Notes under the pieces: generated by a model
What the model saw: the letters and a program-made list of their open reading frames with translations, nothing else
The model's database searches: none
What the model was told of the DNA's origin: nothing
Assembly: GCA_002428995.1 (NCBI GenBank)
Contig: DIYJ01000015.1
Span: 1-64,000 of the forward strand
Length of the DNA stretch: 64,000 nt
Source: Flavobacteriales bacterium UBA6057
GTDB lineage: Bacteria > Bacteroidota > Bacteroidia > Flavobacteriales_G > Salibacteraceae
Reading direction: 5' to 3'
Program-made: the position numbers and the translations under genes
Shown here: positions 1 to 9,599 of the stretch, piece by piece
How positions within the stretch are numbered: the stretch's first letter is position 1
Layout: each line of letters opens with the position of its first letter

Positions 1-764
1 TAGCCACCGCCACCACCGCCACCACCGTTGTGTTCGTTGCCACCGCCACCGCCATTCAGAATCTTTCCTTTGGCTTCCTCGTAGGCGCTGTTGGTGTTGC
101 GATAAATGCCTTCGCCCTTTCCTGCAAAGGCATTGGTGTTGGTGCTGAAAAAAGTAGTCACATCACAGGAGCCTGAGCTGGATAAATCGCGCGCTCCTCC
201 CCGGAAACCGGCTTCGTCAGCGTTCAGCGAATGAGCAAGCGTCAGCGTACCGTCTACATTGAAGGCCAGAATTCCTCCGGTTGTTCCGTCCCAATCTGCT
301 GCGGCCATGGTGGAAGTGGTGGTGTAATCAGGGCTTCCGAAAGTGGGGAAGGTTACCACCTGCACGTGGCTGTTTGAGCCTGTATTGTAGGTGTTGGTAA
401 GTGATCCCGAGATGGTGATCGATGTGGGCACACCACCAGACTCCGTATGGGAGCTGATCTGTCGAATTTCATAAAGACCTGCCGAGACAATGGATCCTAA
501 ATCTCCAAACGAAGAAGTGTTGCTCACATCTCCAATCACATCGTCCTGCATTTGAATGATCACCACATATTCGCCATCCTCAAAGCTATCCGCGCTTTCG
601 TTTGCAGAGGCGACTGTTAAAACGCTTCCCGCAATACCAGTGACTTCAGCATAGCCATTGACCACCTGTGAATAGGTGTGCAAAGTCAAGAAGAGAAGGA
701 GGAGGAGAGGAAAGAAAAAAGCGCCTCGAATGCGAAGCACGTTAAGAGATGAGTAGGGTTTCAA
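1..764 (-). CDS. Secreted glycine-rich protein, N-terminal part (runs off window start)
   Basis: The reverse strand is open from a TTG at 764-762 to the window edge (about 254 residues, no stop). The N-terminus MKPYSSLNVLRIRG followed by FFFPLLLLLFL and HTYSQ looks like a signal peptide; a GTG at 740 is the alternative start and would shorten its n-region. The mature part is Ser/Thr/Gly-rich and non-enzymatic in appearance, and the last visible residues are polyglycine (NGGGGGNEHN then GGGGGGG), encoded at positions 1-50. Such Gly-rich stretches occur in large Bacteroidota surface proteins that end in a T9SS sorting domain, but no such domain is visible here because the C-terminus is missing. 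The product is exported by inference; I do not recognise a specific family. Confidence 0.6.
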   Translation of the reverse strand, partial: MKPYSSLNVLRIRGAFFFPLLLLLFLTLHTYSQVVNGYAEVTGIAGSVLTVASANESADSFEDGEYVVIIQMQDDVIGDVSNTSSFGDLGSIVSAGLYEIRQISSHTESGGVPTSITISGSLTNTYNTGSNSHVQVVTFPTFGSPDYTTTSTMAAADWDGTTGGILAFNVDGTLTLAHSLNADEAGFRGGARDLSSSGSCDVTTFFSTNTNAFAGKGEGIYRNTNSAYEEAKGKILNGGGGGNEHNGGGGGGGG

Positions 765-1218
765 ATCTTAAGTGGATTAATGTGAATGGTTGAAACGTCC
801 GTGCGAAGGCGTGCCTCCACATTTAGTTTCCTGAACTGCTAGATGCTATGTACGCATAACAAATCAAAAGGTTTGGTGAGATGTTGTTTTTTTTCTCCTG
901 TGCCTGATCTTTTTTCATCCATCCCAAAGCTTTTGTTGATCACTCTCCTTCCTTTCCATGACCATTGGAAAAATGACCTCGCAGGGCCTCAGAAAAGGAT
1001 AGCTTCAGTGTTCATCGTTCTTGAGGAAAAAGCGCAAGAAGCGCTAGTAGCGATGCAGGGTTTACACGGACAGTTATTTTGAGAATTGGCGCTTAGTATT
1101 CTGAAATTCAATCACTTGTGATCTTTTGTAGATCATTTGTTGATCATCAAATTCCAACAAATCAGCGGCTTGGAGGGTAAATTCCGTCCAGCGTTTATCA
1201 ACTAAGCATCCGATCAAC
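765..1218. other. 454-bp intergenic region between divergent secreted-protein genes
   Basis: No convincing gene. A 79-codon open frame at 843-1082 has no family-like content and no start signal. The part near the right-hand gene holds a phased GATC array (1113-1145, listed separately) and a TAAATTCC stretch at 1178-1185 that is a 6/8 match to the Bacteroidota -7 element TAnnTTTG. No terminator is visible. Confidence 0.6.
1113..1145 (+). promoter_or_regulatory. Three GATC-ending 11-bp phased repeats
   Basis: Three consecutive 11-mers (CACTTGTGATC, TTTTGTAGATC, ATTTGTTGATC) each end in GATC, at 1120, 1131 and 1142, so the spacing is exactly one helical turn twice over. Each contains a TTGT just before GATC. 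They lie about 75-105 bp upstream of the ATG at 1219 and about 33-65 bp upstream of a weak -7-like TAAATTCC at 1178, the place where a head-to-tail activator would bind. Function is inferred from geometry only. Confidence 0.4.
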
Positions 1219-4200
1219 ATGAATCAGCACATCCTCCAGTACAGCATCGTTAGGCGACATTGGATTGTCTTCACATTGTTTCTGTTGTTCATCGTGCAGG
1301 CAATGGGCCAGGGCGAGACAGATAACTGGTACTATGGTTTTCAGGCAGCGATGGATTTTTCACAGGGATCACCACAGTCCATCAACACAAACCCGATGGT
1401 TCAAAGTGAAGGAACAGCTGTAGCCTCAGATGGGCAGGGCAGTCTTCTGTTTTACAGCAACGGCTCTGAAGTACGCAACGCCAACCACGTGGTCATGCCC
1501 AACGGTTCAGGTCTCCTTGGTCATTGGAGTGCAACTCAATCAGCGACCATTGTGCAGAAGCCCGGAACCCCATCCATGTATTATCTGATTACTTCACCGC
1601 CTGAGGCTCAACCCGGCAATGGCATCCGCTACAACGTCATCGATATGACCTTGAACGGTGGGCTGGGCGATGTTATTGAGAAGAATGTACAGCTGAGCAG
1701 CTTTGCTACGGAGAGGGTGGTGGAGGTGAAGCACGCCAATAACTTCGATAGCTGGATCGTAACCCACGATTGGCTTTCAGATACCTTCCGGGTCTTTTCG
1801 ATCACTTCCGCTGGTATCGATCCAAATCCCGTCATCAGTGTGATTGGTTCTGTGCATGAATTTACCTGGGGTGCCTTGGGTTACTTAAAAGCCTCGCCTC
1901 AGGGAGATCGGGTGGCGGTAGCCCTCAGCGGAAAGGAAACAGTTGAGGTTTTTGACTTTGACAATGCAACGGGTCAACTCTCCAATGCGCTCATTCATCA
2001 GGTGGACAGCACCATTCCCACTCAGCTGAGTGTGGCGAATACGTACCTCTACGGACTCGAGTTTTCTCCTGACGGATCGAAGCTTTATTACCCGATTCTC
2101 CTCAGCGGGCAGATTTTCCAGATGGACCTCAACGCAGGCAGCCCGGCAGCCGTGCTGGCTTCGGTTACTGAAGTGGTGAATCTGGGTCCTTATGGCATGT
2201 CTGCTCTTCAGCTCGGTCCTGATGAGAAGATCTACTTCAACCGACTGAATAATCCGGAAATGTCAACGATTGACAACCCGAATGAGGATGCGGCTTCGAT
2301 CGTGATCACGCAGAATGTGGTGCTAACGAGTCCTGCGAATTCAGCCTATGGTCTGCCCAACTTTTCGGGCTATCTGTTCTCGTCCAGGCGCCTTTTGATT
2401 TCTAATTTCTGTGTAACCGACACAACGCTCTTTGCCGTGTATGACAGTACTAGCTACGACTCAGCTGCATGGTTTTTTGGAGATTCTACAGGTGGTGTGC
2501 CCAATGGCCAATCAGGCTTTCACGCGGCCCATTCTTACAGCGCTCCAGGATTCTACCAGGCCTTTGCCATCGTGTATCAGGCAGGTGTTCCTGATACCAT
2601 CCCGCAATTGGTTCGTATTGATGAACCGCCTGTCCAATTGCTTCCGCCCGATACCTTCTTGTGTCAATCCGCGCCCATATTGCTGGATCCAGGTCCCTTT
2701 TGCAGTTACTTCTGGCAGGATAGCTCCACCGCCAGCACCTTTCAGGCCCCGGGTGAGGGCACCTACTGGCTGCGCGTACTCAACGGCTGTGGTTCGTTTT
2801 CTGACACCATGCTGATTGACCTGGCTGACTCGGGCAACGCATTCCTAGGGCCGGATCAAACCCTTTGCCTTGGAATCGATACACTGGATTTTGATATTAC
2901 CTCTCTGGGCGGGCAGCCCTTTTGGCAGGACGGAAATACCAGCCAGCAGTATCAAGTGACTGATACAGGAGTCTATTCCGTGCAGGTTCAGATTGGCAGC
3001 TGTCAGGTGGCAGATACCGTTGTGGTGACGGCCGGTGCTGTACCTGCATTTTCGCTCGGGCCAGACACTGTGAGATGTGCCGGTTCACAATTCAATCGAT
3101 CGTTCGCAATTCCTGGAACTTACACTTGGCAGGATGGTTCCACAGGTCAGTCATATACCATCGATACGGGCGGGGTTTACACACTCACCATTGAGAGTGA
3201 GGACGGTTGTGTTGTTTCAGACAGCTTCCTGGTAATCGATGCCCCTAATCCGCGTCCATTCCTCGGAGAGGATACTGTCATCTGCAGCGATCAAAGTCTC
3301 ATACTTGGCCAGACGGCATGGAGCGACTGGGTTTTGTCGTGGTCTGATGGAAGTAACAGTGCGACCTTGCTTGTCACTGATTCAGGCCTTTATGCTGTGT
3401 CTGTCACCGACTCCAACGGCTGCCAGGGGCAGGATTCCATCGTTGTCTCCATCATCGAAGCGGCTTTGATCTCCTTAAGGGAGGATACAACAGCATGTGA
3501 GGGAACGTCCGTTTTGTTGACTCCTGAAACGGCCGATGGAGTGCAGTTCACCTGGAGTGATGGATCAGCTGGGTCCAGTATTACGGTCACGGAAAGCGGC
3601 ACCTACTCCGTAACCATCAGCTCCTTTTGTGGAACAGATTCTGACTCCGTCCGCGTAGATTTTCTGGCGCCTCCTTCGCAGCCCGGACTTGCTGCAGATT
3701 CTTCGCTGTGCGGGGTGCCACCGCTTGTCATTGACTTGCCGCTTTCTGTAGATCCTGATGTTTCCGTGGGCTGGCTTGGTTCAGATTCTTCGTTGCGAGA
3801 TACCGTTCTGCTGAGTGGGTCAAAAAAGATCGTCCTTCAGTCTTCCAACACCTGTGGTGTCCGGTTTGATTCGGTGAACATCAGCTTTACAGAGGTGGCT
3901 CCGATCACTCCGGAGGTTGATTCGCTCTGCCCCGGAGAAGAGCTTCAGATCAGGTATGATTTTCCGGCAGACAGCATTCGGTGGAGTACGGGTGAAGAAG
4001 GCACGGTGATCCATATTGACTTCCCGGATCTGTACATCGCAGAGATCTGGCGCCAGGGTTGCAGGTTCATCGATTCAGTGGATGTGGTGGAGTCGTTTGA
4101 GCAGTGCGATGAGTCGTACTGTGATCCCTTTATTCCCAATGTGTTGACCCTCAATGGCGATGGGGTGAATGACGCCTTTGACATACGATTGGACTGTCCT

Positions 4201-4401
4201 GCCAATCAACTGAGCCTTTCCGTTTATAACCGGTGGGGGAATAAGGTTTTTGACAGTTCCAGCCTCATAAATTCATGGAAGGGAACAGACCGATCGGGCA
4301 ACAGGGTTGCAGCGGGGGTTTACTTCTACCTTTTGACTTTTACTTCATCCTATGACCAAATTGAGCAAAGCTATCGAGGTGAGATTACCATACTGCACTG
4401 A
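1219..4401 (+). CDS. Large secreted protein with PKD/Ig-like repeats and CHU_C gliding-associated C-terminal domain
   Basis: 1060 residues. A signal peptide (hydrophobic stretch FTLFLLFIVQ, cleavage near AMGQG) is followed by a WD40-like/beta-propeller region (about 35-400) opening with WYYGFQAAMDFS, common in Bacteroidota surface proteins. A PKD-like segment (about 410-470, FFGDSTGG and HSYSAPGFYQAF) follows, then five or six Ig-like modules with the repeated pattern LGxDTxxC, WxDGSxG, VTDSGxYxVxV. The last 90 residues (NVLTLNGDGVNDAF, YNRWGNKVF, GTDRSGNRVAAGVYFY) are the CHU_C/TIGR04131 domain used as a type B T9SS sorting signal. It is probably exported through T9SS and surface anchored or released; role probably adhesive or structural. 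The ATG at 1219 gives the full signal peptide. The stop lies 13 bp before the next gene's best start. Confidence 0.9.
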   Translation: MNQHILQYSIVRRHWIVFTLFLLFIVQAMGQGETDNWYYGFQAAMDFSQGSPQSINTNPMVQSEGTAVASDGQGSLLFYSNGSEVRNANHVVMPNGSGLLGHWSATQSATIVQKPGTPSMYYLITSPPEAQPGNGIRYNVIDMTLNGGLGDVIEKNVQLSSFATERVVEVKHANNFDSWIVTHDWLSDTFRVFSITSAGIDPNPVISVIGSVHEFTWGALGYLKASPQGDRVAVALSGKETVEVFDFDNATGQLSNALIHQVDSTIPTQLSVANTYLYGLEFSPDGSKLYYPILLSGQIFQMDLNAGSPAAVLASVTEVVNLGPYGMSALQLGPDEKIYFNRLNNPEMSTIDNPNEDAASIVITQNVVLTSPANSAYGLPNFSGYLFSSRRLLISNFCVTDTTLFAVYDSTSYDSAAWFFGDSTGGVPNGQSGFHAAHSYSAPGFYQAFAIVYQAGVPDTIPQLVRIDEPPVQLLPPDTFLCQSAPILLDPGPFCSYFWQDSSTASTFQAPGEGTYWLRVLNGCGSFSDTMLIDLADSGNAFLGPDQTLCLGIDTLDFDITSLGGQPFWQDGNTSQQYQVTDTGVYSVQVQIGSCQVADTVVVTAGAVPAFSLGPDTVRCAGSQFNRSFAIPGTYTWQDGSTGQSYTIDTGGVYTLTIESEDGCVVSDSFLVIDAPNPRPFLGEDTVICSDQSLILGQTAWSDWVLSWSDGSNSATLLVTDSGLYAVSVTDSNGCQGQDSIVVSIIEAALISLREDTTACEGTSVLLTPETADGVQFTWSDGSAGSSITVTESGTYSVTISSFCGTDSDSVRVDFLAPPSQPGLAADSSLCGVPPLVIDLPLSVDPDVSVGWLGSDSSLRDTVLLSGSKKIVLQSSNTCGVRFDSVNISFTEVAPITPEVDSLCPGEELQIRYDFPADSIRWSTGEEGTVIHIDFPDLYIAEIWRQGCRFIDSVDVVESFEQCDESYCDPFIPNVLTLNGDGVNDAFDIRLDCPANQLSLSVYNRWGNKVFDSSSLINSWKGTDRSGNRVAAGVYFYLLTFTSSYDQIEQSYRGEITILH

Positions 4402-4414
4402 CTTGGCTCAACAG

Positions 4415-6013
4415 ATGCTGAGGAGGTTCCTGTTTTGTCTGATGGCCTGTATGCTGTTTGGGCCACAGGTTTTGGCCCAGGATGCCCTGGATAGCGTCAA
4501 AGACTTTGGCGCGGTGGCCTATCGCGATCCCGATAAAGCATTCTCAATGGTTTTGGAGAGTCGCAGAGAGGCGCTGGAGCTGGGAGACGATTCGCTCATC
4601 GCCTGGACTCACTACGCAGAAGGAGGGCTCTGGTACATCAGGGCGGATTATGCAAAATCCAAGAAAAGCCTCTTGACAGCTTTGGGGATGTATGAAGATG
4701 CGGACATCCCGACCGGTGTGTCCGATGTTCAACATGTGCTTGGCTTGATCGATCTGGGACTGGGGCGCTATGAGGCAAGCAAACGCAGGTTTCGTGTAGC
4801 ACTTCAGGATCCGACTCGCGATAGCTTGTCTCGGGCCCGCGTGCTTACAGGCTTTTCGAAGCCTTACCTGAAGCTTGGTCAACATGATTCCAGTTTGGTG
4901 CTGGTGATGGAGTCCATTGCCCTCAAGGAAGGCGTGGGTGATAGCATTGGGTTGAGCTTTAGCTACGGCAGCCTTGCGAACCTTTACAATGCGATGGGCC
5001 GGTATAGCAGTGCTGACTCCGCTGCCCAGCTTGCTATGGAGGTTGCGAAGCGCACGAAGCTTTCATTGAACGTGGTGGAAATTCTTTGCATTCAGGCTGA
5101 AATTGCTTTGAAAAGTGGTCGATCCCAAGAGGCCTTAAGATTGGCTCAGATGAGTTTCGATTCTGCTGTTGCACAGGAGCATAACATTGGAAGGCATGCT
5201 GCCGCAGAAGTATTGAGTCTGGCGAATTATGACTTGGGAAACCACGAGGAGGCCTACACATACAACAAGCTCTACCACACACTGAAGGATAGCATCTTCG
5301 ACCTACGATCTGTGGCTTCGATCAATGCATTGGAAGAATCTTTTCATGCGGAACGCGAATGGCGGAGAACCCTGAACCATGAGCTTGAGATGGCGCGATT
5401 GGAGTCTGAAATGCAAAAGAACCGCGAGACCATCATTCTTGTAGTTGCGGTGTTTGCCGTGTTGCTGATCTTATGTATGTGGTTGCTGAATCGCTATCGC
5501 CTCGTCAACAGAACGCGGAAGGCTGAGCTCGATCTTCACAAGGCGGAAACCAAATTTGTCCAGCAAAAACTCGAAACCAAGCAGAAAGAGCTACTCATGT
5601 TTACCCTTTCCCTTTCGCGCAAGAAGAATGCCCTGATCGAGTTGCGGGAAATGATCAAGTCTGACTCTAGTCCCAAGGTGAAGCGGCTTTATCGCCAAAT
5701 CAATAGAATGCTTGGTAACTCCGCAGAGTGGGGCGAGTTTGAAGCGCGGCTTATGGAGGTAAGTCCCGATTTCTACAGCAAGCTTCAGGAACTTCATCCA
5801 CAACTTACAGACGGTGATCACCGATTAGGAGGGTTGATATCATTGAACCTGTCATCAAAGCAAATTGCCGAGCTTCTCAACATTGAGCATTCCAGTGTGA
5901 ATATGGCGCGCTACCGCTTGCGCAAGAAGCTCGGTTTGGAATCCGACCAGTCGCTTTACCTTTTCTTGACGAACCTCAGGAACGAACAGGAAGCACAATA
6001 CCAGGCTTCCTGA
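4415..6013 (+). CDS. TPR sensor-regulator with transmembrane helix and C-terminal LuxR-type HTH
   Basis: 532 residues from the ATG at 4415, which starts a clear signal peptide (MLRRFLFCLMACMLF, cleavage near VLAQ). An upstream in-frame ATG at 4352 overlaps the previous gene and would bury the signal peptide. Residues about 30-310 are helical TPR-like repeats (for example LGRYEASKRRFRVAL, MGRYSSADSAAQLAM), presumably periplasmic. One membrane helix (about residue 340, IILVVAVFAVLLILCMWLL) is followed by a coiled coil and a C-terminal helix-turn-helix (LSSKQIAELLNIEHSSVNMA, then RYRLRKKLGL). This is the Bacteroidota family of membrane-anchored TPR transcription regulators. The ligand is unknown. 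It may be cotranscribed with the CHU_C gene 13 bp upstream. Confidence 0.85.
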   Translation: MLRRFLFCLMACMLFGPQVLAQDALDSVKDFGAVAYRDPDKAFSMVLESRREALELGDDSLIAWTHYAEGGLWYIRADYAKSKKSLLTALGMYEDADIPTGVSDVQHVLGLIDLGLGRYEASKRRFRVALQDPTRDSLSRARVLTGFSKPYLKLGQHDSSLVLVMESIALKEGVGDSIGLSFSYGSLANLYNAMGRYSSADSAAQLAMEVAKRTKLSLNVVEILCIQAEIALKSGRSQEALRLAQMSFDSAVAQEHNIGRHAAAEVLSLANYDLGNHEEAYTYNKLYHTLKDSIFDLRSVASINALEESFHAEREWRRTLNHELEMARLESEMQKNRETIILVVAVFAVLLILCMWLLNRYRLVNRTRKAELDLHKAETKFVQQKLETKQKELLMFTLSLSRKKNALIELREMIKSDSSPKVKRLYRQINRMLGNSAEWGEFEARLMEVSPDFYSKLQELHPQLTDGDHRLGGLISLNLSSKQIAELLNIEHSSVNMARYRLRKKLGLESDQSLYLFLTNLRNEQEAQYQAS

Positions 6014-6095
6014 GGGGACGTGTTGTGACATGGTAAGGCCGAATAACCAGGGAGTTATTCGCAAGTTGCTTACCTTACTCAGTCAATCTACCACC

Positions 6096-6629
6096 ATGTC
6101 AGATACCCTTGCGTTTAGACCCAGGTTTAAATTTCATTCTGAGTTGTCCATGTCAGACATCAACGATAAAATCGTGAAGCACAGCAAGCAACCGCAAGAG
6201 CCCTTGATTGAGGTGCAGAAGGTTCAAAACCATCTAGTGCTTTCATTTCCAAAAGCAGATCGGCATTTCTGGACTCCACACATGGATATTAACCTGGAAG
6301 AAGATCCCGATCATCCGCATCGGCATGTTTTAACGCGATGCCTCATTGCTCCCTCACCCACCGTCTGGACCATGTTCACATTCGTGTATGGTTTCTTTGG
6401 CTTTCTGGGTTTTGTGGGACTCACGCTCGCCATGTCGCAGTGGACACTGAAAAAACCAATTTGGGGATTGTGGCTTTTGTTAGCCTCGGTGATCGGTGTG
6501 GTGGCGATGTATTTGGTTTCTTATGAAGGGAAACGACTCGCGCGGGACGAAATGTATGCTCTGAAAAAGTTTGTGGATGATGCTCTTGGTTGTGATTGCA
6601 TTCGTCTGGCAGAGGAGCAAACCGCGTGA
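6096..6629 (+). CDS. Conserved membrane protein of unknown function (two TM helices)
   Basis: 177 residues from the ATG at 6096 (MSDTLAFRPRFKFHSELSMS). An ATG at 6030 opens the same frame but adds 22 residues with no conserved look. An N-terminal soluble part contains a histidine- and acid-rich segment (HFWTPHMDINLEEDPDHPH). Two adjacent membrane helices follow (FTFVYGFFGFLGFVGLTLAM and LWLLLASVIGVVAMYLV), then a C-terminal tail (EGKRLARDEMYALKKFVDDA). I recognise the general form from other Bacteroidota genomes, where it is annotated as hypothetical. No enzymatic motif is visible. Whether the His/Asp cluster binds metal is only a possibility. Confidence 0.75.
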   Translation: MSDTLAFRPRFKFHSELSMSDINDKIVKHSKQPQEPLIEVQKVQNHLVLSFPKADRHFWTPHMDINLEEDPDHPHRHVLTRCLIAPSPTVWTMFTFVYGFFGFLGFVGLTLAMSQWTLKKPIWGLWLLLASVIGVVAMYLVSYEGKRLARDEMYALKKFVDDALGCDCIRLAEEQTA

Positions 6630-6801
6630 ACGCAGCGAGAAGAACACCTTGATTTTGAAACGAATGTTTTTTTGTTGGGAACCTTAGCGGAATAAAAAAC
6701 GTATGCGCAAACGATAGTTTTTATGAATTGCTGGAATGAATACTCAAATGCGTGGGTCTTTTCTGAGCGATGCCACTTGTGCCTTTAGCGATGAACAAAG
6801 A

Positions 6802-9138
6802 ATGATAGAACCCCTGATACCAGAGAATGAAGCGGAACGCCTCAGAGCGTTGCACGGTTATCAAATTCTCGATACCCTGGCCGAAGAGGCCTATGATGAT
6901 CTTACCTACCTCGCCTCTCAGATTTGCGATGCACCCATCGCCTTGATCAGTCTTGTGGATGGAGATCGACAGTGGTTTAAATCCAAAGTTGGTCTGGATG
7001 CTGATTCCACTCCCCGCAACGTGTCTTTTTGTGCGCACGCCATCCACCAACCCGGTGAACTCCTGGAAGTGGAAGATGCCCTGGAGGATGAACGCTTTGC
7101 AGACAATCCCCTCGTTACAGCTGATCCTCACATCCGCTTTTATGCTGGTGTGCCCATTGTGGATGACGCAGGTATGGCGCTGGGAACCCTTTGTGTGATT
7201 GACCGAAAGCCGAGGAAGCTAAGCGAGGCTCAGCGCAAGGCCATTGCTGCACTCTCCAGGCAGGTCATGGCTCAAATCAGGCTCAGCAGTGAGCTGGCTG
7301 CTTCGCACAACCGAGGTCGATACTTTGAATCTATTTTGGAATCAGCCGGGGGAATCATTTATGAGCTCGATGCGAACGGTATCTTCTCCTACGTGAACGA
7401 ATACATGGTAAAGGTCACAGGTCATACCCGTGAAAAGCTGTTGAAGACCCATTTCCTCGAGTTGGTGATTGAAGAGGAGCAAGACCGCGTTCAGGAGCAC
7501 TACCAGGATGCCATTCGCAGACGTTTGCCGGAGGCGAACCTCGAATTCCGAATTCGCCAGCAGTCAGGCTCTGTCATATGGGTGTCGCAGATCGCGCGAT
7601 TGCTCTATTCTGCTGAGAACCGTTTCGCGCGGGTGATTGGTTTGGTTCGAGATGTTACGGAACACAAGCGACTGCAGCGCGATCTCGGCCTGAATCAGCT
7701 TGCAGTGAACCTTTCTTCTGTGGGAATCTGTCAGGTGAATGAGCAGGCCCGGGTGGTTTCTTTTAATCAGCGCTATGTTGAACTCCTTGGATTTTCTGAG
7801 GATCAGTTGAGGCAGAAACATGTCTATGAATTTGATCCCAACTATGATCAGGAAGGTTGGCGTCAACACTGGCAGGAGATGCTGGAAAAAAAGGACATGC
7901 ACATCGAAACACAGTTTGAAACGGCTGAGGGCAGCCTGCGAAACATAGAACTCAGACTGAAGTTGATCAACTACGAAGGAGAGTCTTTCATTCACGCCAT
8001 TTGTCTGGATGTGACTGAGCGAAAGCAGAATGAGGCGCAGCTGTTGAATTACAAGGATCTGCTGGATAAAACCAACGATGTGGCGCGCATCGGCACATGG
8101 GAAGTAGACCTCGTTAAGAATCTTCCCATCTGGAGTAAGGTTACCCGCGAGATCCATGAAATGCCAGAGAATTATGAGCCCGAATTGGAGACCGCCATCA
8201 ACTTTTACAAGGAAGGTGAGAACCGGGATACCATCACCAGACTCTTCAATAAGGCCGTAGAGGGAGGAGTTGGTTTTGATCGGGAGTTAGAGATCATTAC
8301 CGGTAAGGGGAACCCGAAATGGATACGAACCATCGGGATTCCTCAGATGCAGGACGGAACCTGCAAGAGGATTTATGGAATGTTCCAGGATATCACCAAG
8401 CAAAAGAGGGCCGAGGCTCAAATTGTGAAACGCACACGCCAGCTCGAACGTGCCAATGAGGAATTGGAACGCTTTACCTACATCGTCACCCATGATCTCA
8501 AACTTCCCTTGTCCAACATCAAGGGGCACCTGGAGATCATTAAGCTGGAAGCACCTTCCGAACTGAAGATGCTCAATCAGTCTGTTGGTTGGATTGATGA
8601 ATCACTGCAACAGGCAGAGGGCAAGATCGGAGCAGTGTTGGAAGTGGCCAAACGGACCAATAAACTGGCCGATGTGGCTGAGCTGGATCCCACCAAGCTT
8701 CGGCCGATCATTGAAGAGATCGCAGAATCCCTGGATGCAAAAGTGAAAGAGGCGAATGGGCTTATTGAGGTGAACGTTCCTGAAGAACTGGAAGTGGATG
8801 CTCCCGAAGCAGTCATCGGAAGCATTTTCGAAAACCTCATCGGTAACGCGATAAAATACCGAAAGCCAGACGTAGAGCCACACATCTGCATTGATGCAGA
8901 GATGCACGGTGAGACCTTGGAAATAAAGGTGAGTGACAATGGTCTGGGGATAGATATGGCTGAACACGGAAACAAACTTTTCCAGATGTTTGCTAGATTG
9001 CATCCCGAGGCAGACGTAGAAGGTAGCGGTGCGGGGCTTTACCTCACAAAAAAGGGAGTTGAGAATCTTGACGGCAAACTCTCCGTAGAGAGTGAGCTGG
9101 GCAAAGGCTCCACCTTTAAGGTGGAATTGCCCACCTGA
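6802..9138 (+). CDS. GAF-PAS-PAS-PAS sensor histidine kinase, apparently soluble
   Basis: 778 residues from the ATG at 6802 (MIEPLIPENEAERLRALHGY), the usual beginning of this GAF family; the frame also has an ATG at 6736. Domain order: GAF (about 15-155, with SFCAHAI and GTLCVIDR), three PAS units with PAC-like ends (about 175-290, 300-415, 430-545; for example GLVRDVTEHK, CLDVTERKQN, FQDITKQKR), HisKA with the phosphoacceptor His564 in FTYIVTHDLKLPLSNIK, and HATPase (ENLIGNAIKY, DNGLGID, GSGAGLYL, GKGSTFKVELP). There is no signal peptide or membrane helix, so it should sense an intracellular cue. It has no receiver of its own; two receivers and an Hpt protein follow 35 bp downstream, implying a phosphorelay. 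Confidence 0.92.
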   Translation: MIEPLIPENEAERLRALHGYQILDTLAEEAYDDLTYLASQICDAPIALISLVDGDRQWFKSKVGLDADSTPRNVSFCAHAIHQPGELLEVEDALEDERFADNPLVTADPHIRFYAGVPIVDDAGMALGTLCVIDRKPRKLSEAQRKAIAALSRQVMAQIRLSSELAASHNRGRYFESILESAGGIIYELDANGIFSYVNEYMVKVTGHTREKLLKTHFLELVIEEEQDRVQEHYQDAIRRRLPEANLEFRIRQQSGSVIWVSQIARLLYSAENRFARVIGLVRDVTEHKRLQRDLGLNQLAVNLSSVGICQVNEQARVVSFNQRYVELLGFSEDQLRQKHVYEFDPNYDQEGWRQHWQEMLEKKDMHIETQFETAEGSLRNIELRLKLINYEGESFIHAICLDVTERKQNEAQLLNYKDLLDKTNDVARIGTWEVDLVKNLPIWSKVTREIHEMPENYEPELETAINFYKEGENRDTITRLFNKAVEGGVGFDRELEIITGKGNPKWIRTIGIPQMQDGTCKRIYGMFQDITKQKRAEAQIVKRTRQLERANEELERFTYIVTHDLKLPLSNIKGHLEIIKLEAPSELKMLNQSVGWIDESLQQAEGKIGAVLEVAKRTNKLADVAELDPTKLRPIIEEIAESLDAKVKEANGLIEVNVPEELEVDAPEAVIGSIFENLIGNAIKYRKPDVEPHICIDAEMHGETLEIKVSDNGLGIDMAEHGNKLFQMFARLHPEADVEGSGAGLYLTKKGVENLDGKLSVESELGKGSTFKVELPT

Positions 9139-9173
9139 GCGTTGCATCAGCTTGTTGGCTTCGGTGTTTCGAA

Positions 9174-9599
9174 ATGAGAAAACTGCGGGGCATACTTATC
9201 ATTGACGATAGCGAAGCGACCAATTTGGCCGTTACGCATGCGCTCAAAACCATGGGGATTGCCGAGTCGATAGCTTCGCGGGTTTCCGTTGGGGAGGCCA
9301 TCGCTTATTTCAAAGACCGGGACGCTGGCACTCCGCTCCCCGAATTGATTCTGCTGGACATCGAGATTGGCGGACAAACCGGCTTCGATTTCCTGGATGA
9401 ATACGAGCGATTGGATCCTGAAAAGACGGACCATTTCAAGCCCTTGATTTGCATGGTGAGCCAACACATGACAAAGGGTAAGAATCACGACATGAGTAAG
9501 CGCTATGAGCATATCGGTGTGGTAGAACAGCTAAGGAAACCCTTGGAACCTATTGATATTCTTGAGTTTTTGGACGAACACAAAAGCCATTTCGAATGA
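9174..9599 (+). CDS. Stand-alone response regulator receiver
   Basis: 141 residues, a single receiver domain without output. Conserved parts are the acidic pair in LIIDDSEATN, phosphoacceptor Asp62 in LILLDIEIGG, a Ser at the Thr/Ser switch position (CMVSQH) and Lys in LRKPLEP. The form resembles Rcp1-type single-domain receivers that work with PAS/GAF kinases. Its stop overlaps the next receiver start by 4 bp (ATGA), so the two are translationally coupled. Likely a phosphate acceptor or shuttle for the kinase at 6802-9138. Confidence 0.9.
   Translation: MRKLRGILIIDDSEATNLAVTHALKTMGIAESIASRVSVGEAIAYFKDRDAGTPLPELILLDIEIGGQTGFDFLDEYERLDPEKTDHFKPLICMVSQHMTKGKNHDMSKRYEHIGVVEQLRKPLEPIDILEFLDEHKSHFE

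Noticed and set aside
1..50. CRISPR-like or microsatellite repeat at the window start (CCACCGCCACC units)
   Set aside because: It is the reverse complement of polyglycine codons in frame with the partial secreted protein gene.
843..1082. 79-codon open frame on the plus strand in the first intergenic region
   Set aside because: No family resemblance, no promoter or ribosome-binding context, and the composition is like translated noncoding DNA. It lies between divergent genes where regulatory DNA is expected.
1137..1150. TTGATCATCAA as an FNR box
   Set aside because: The half-sites are one base apart rather than four, and the sequence is explained better as the third unit of the phased GATC array.
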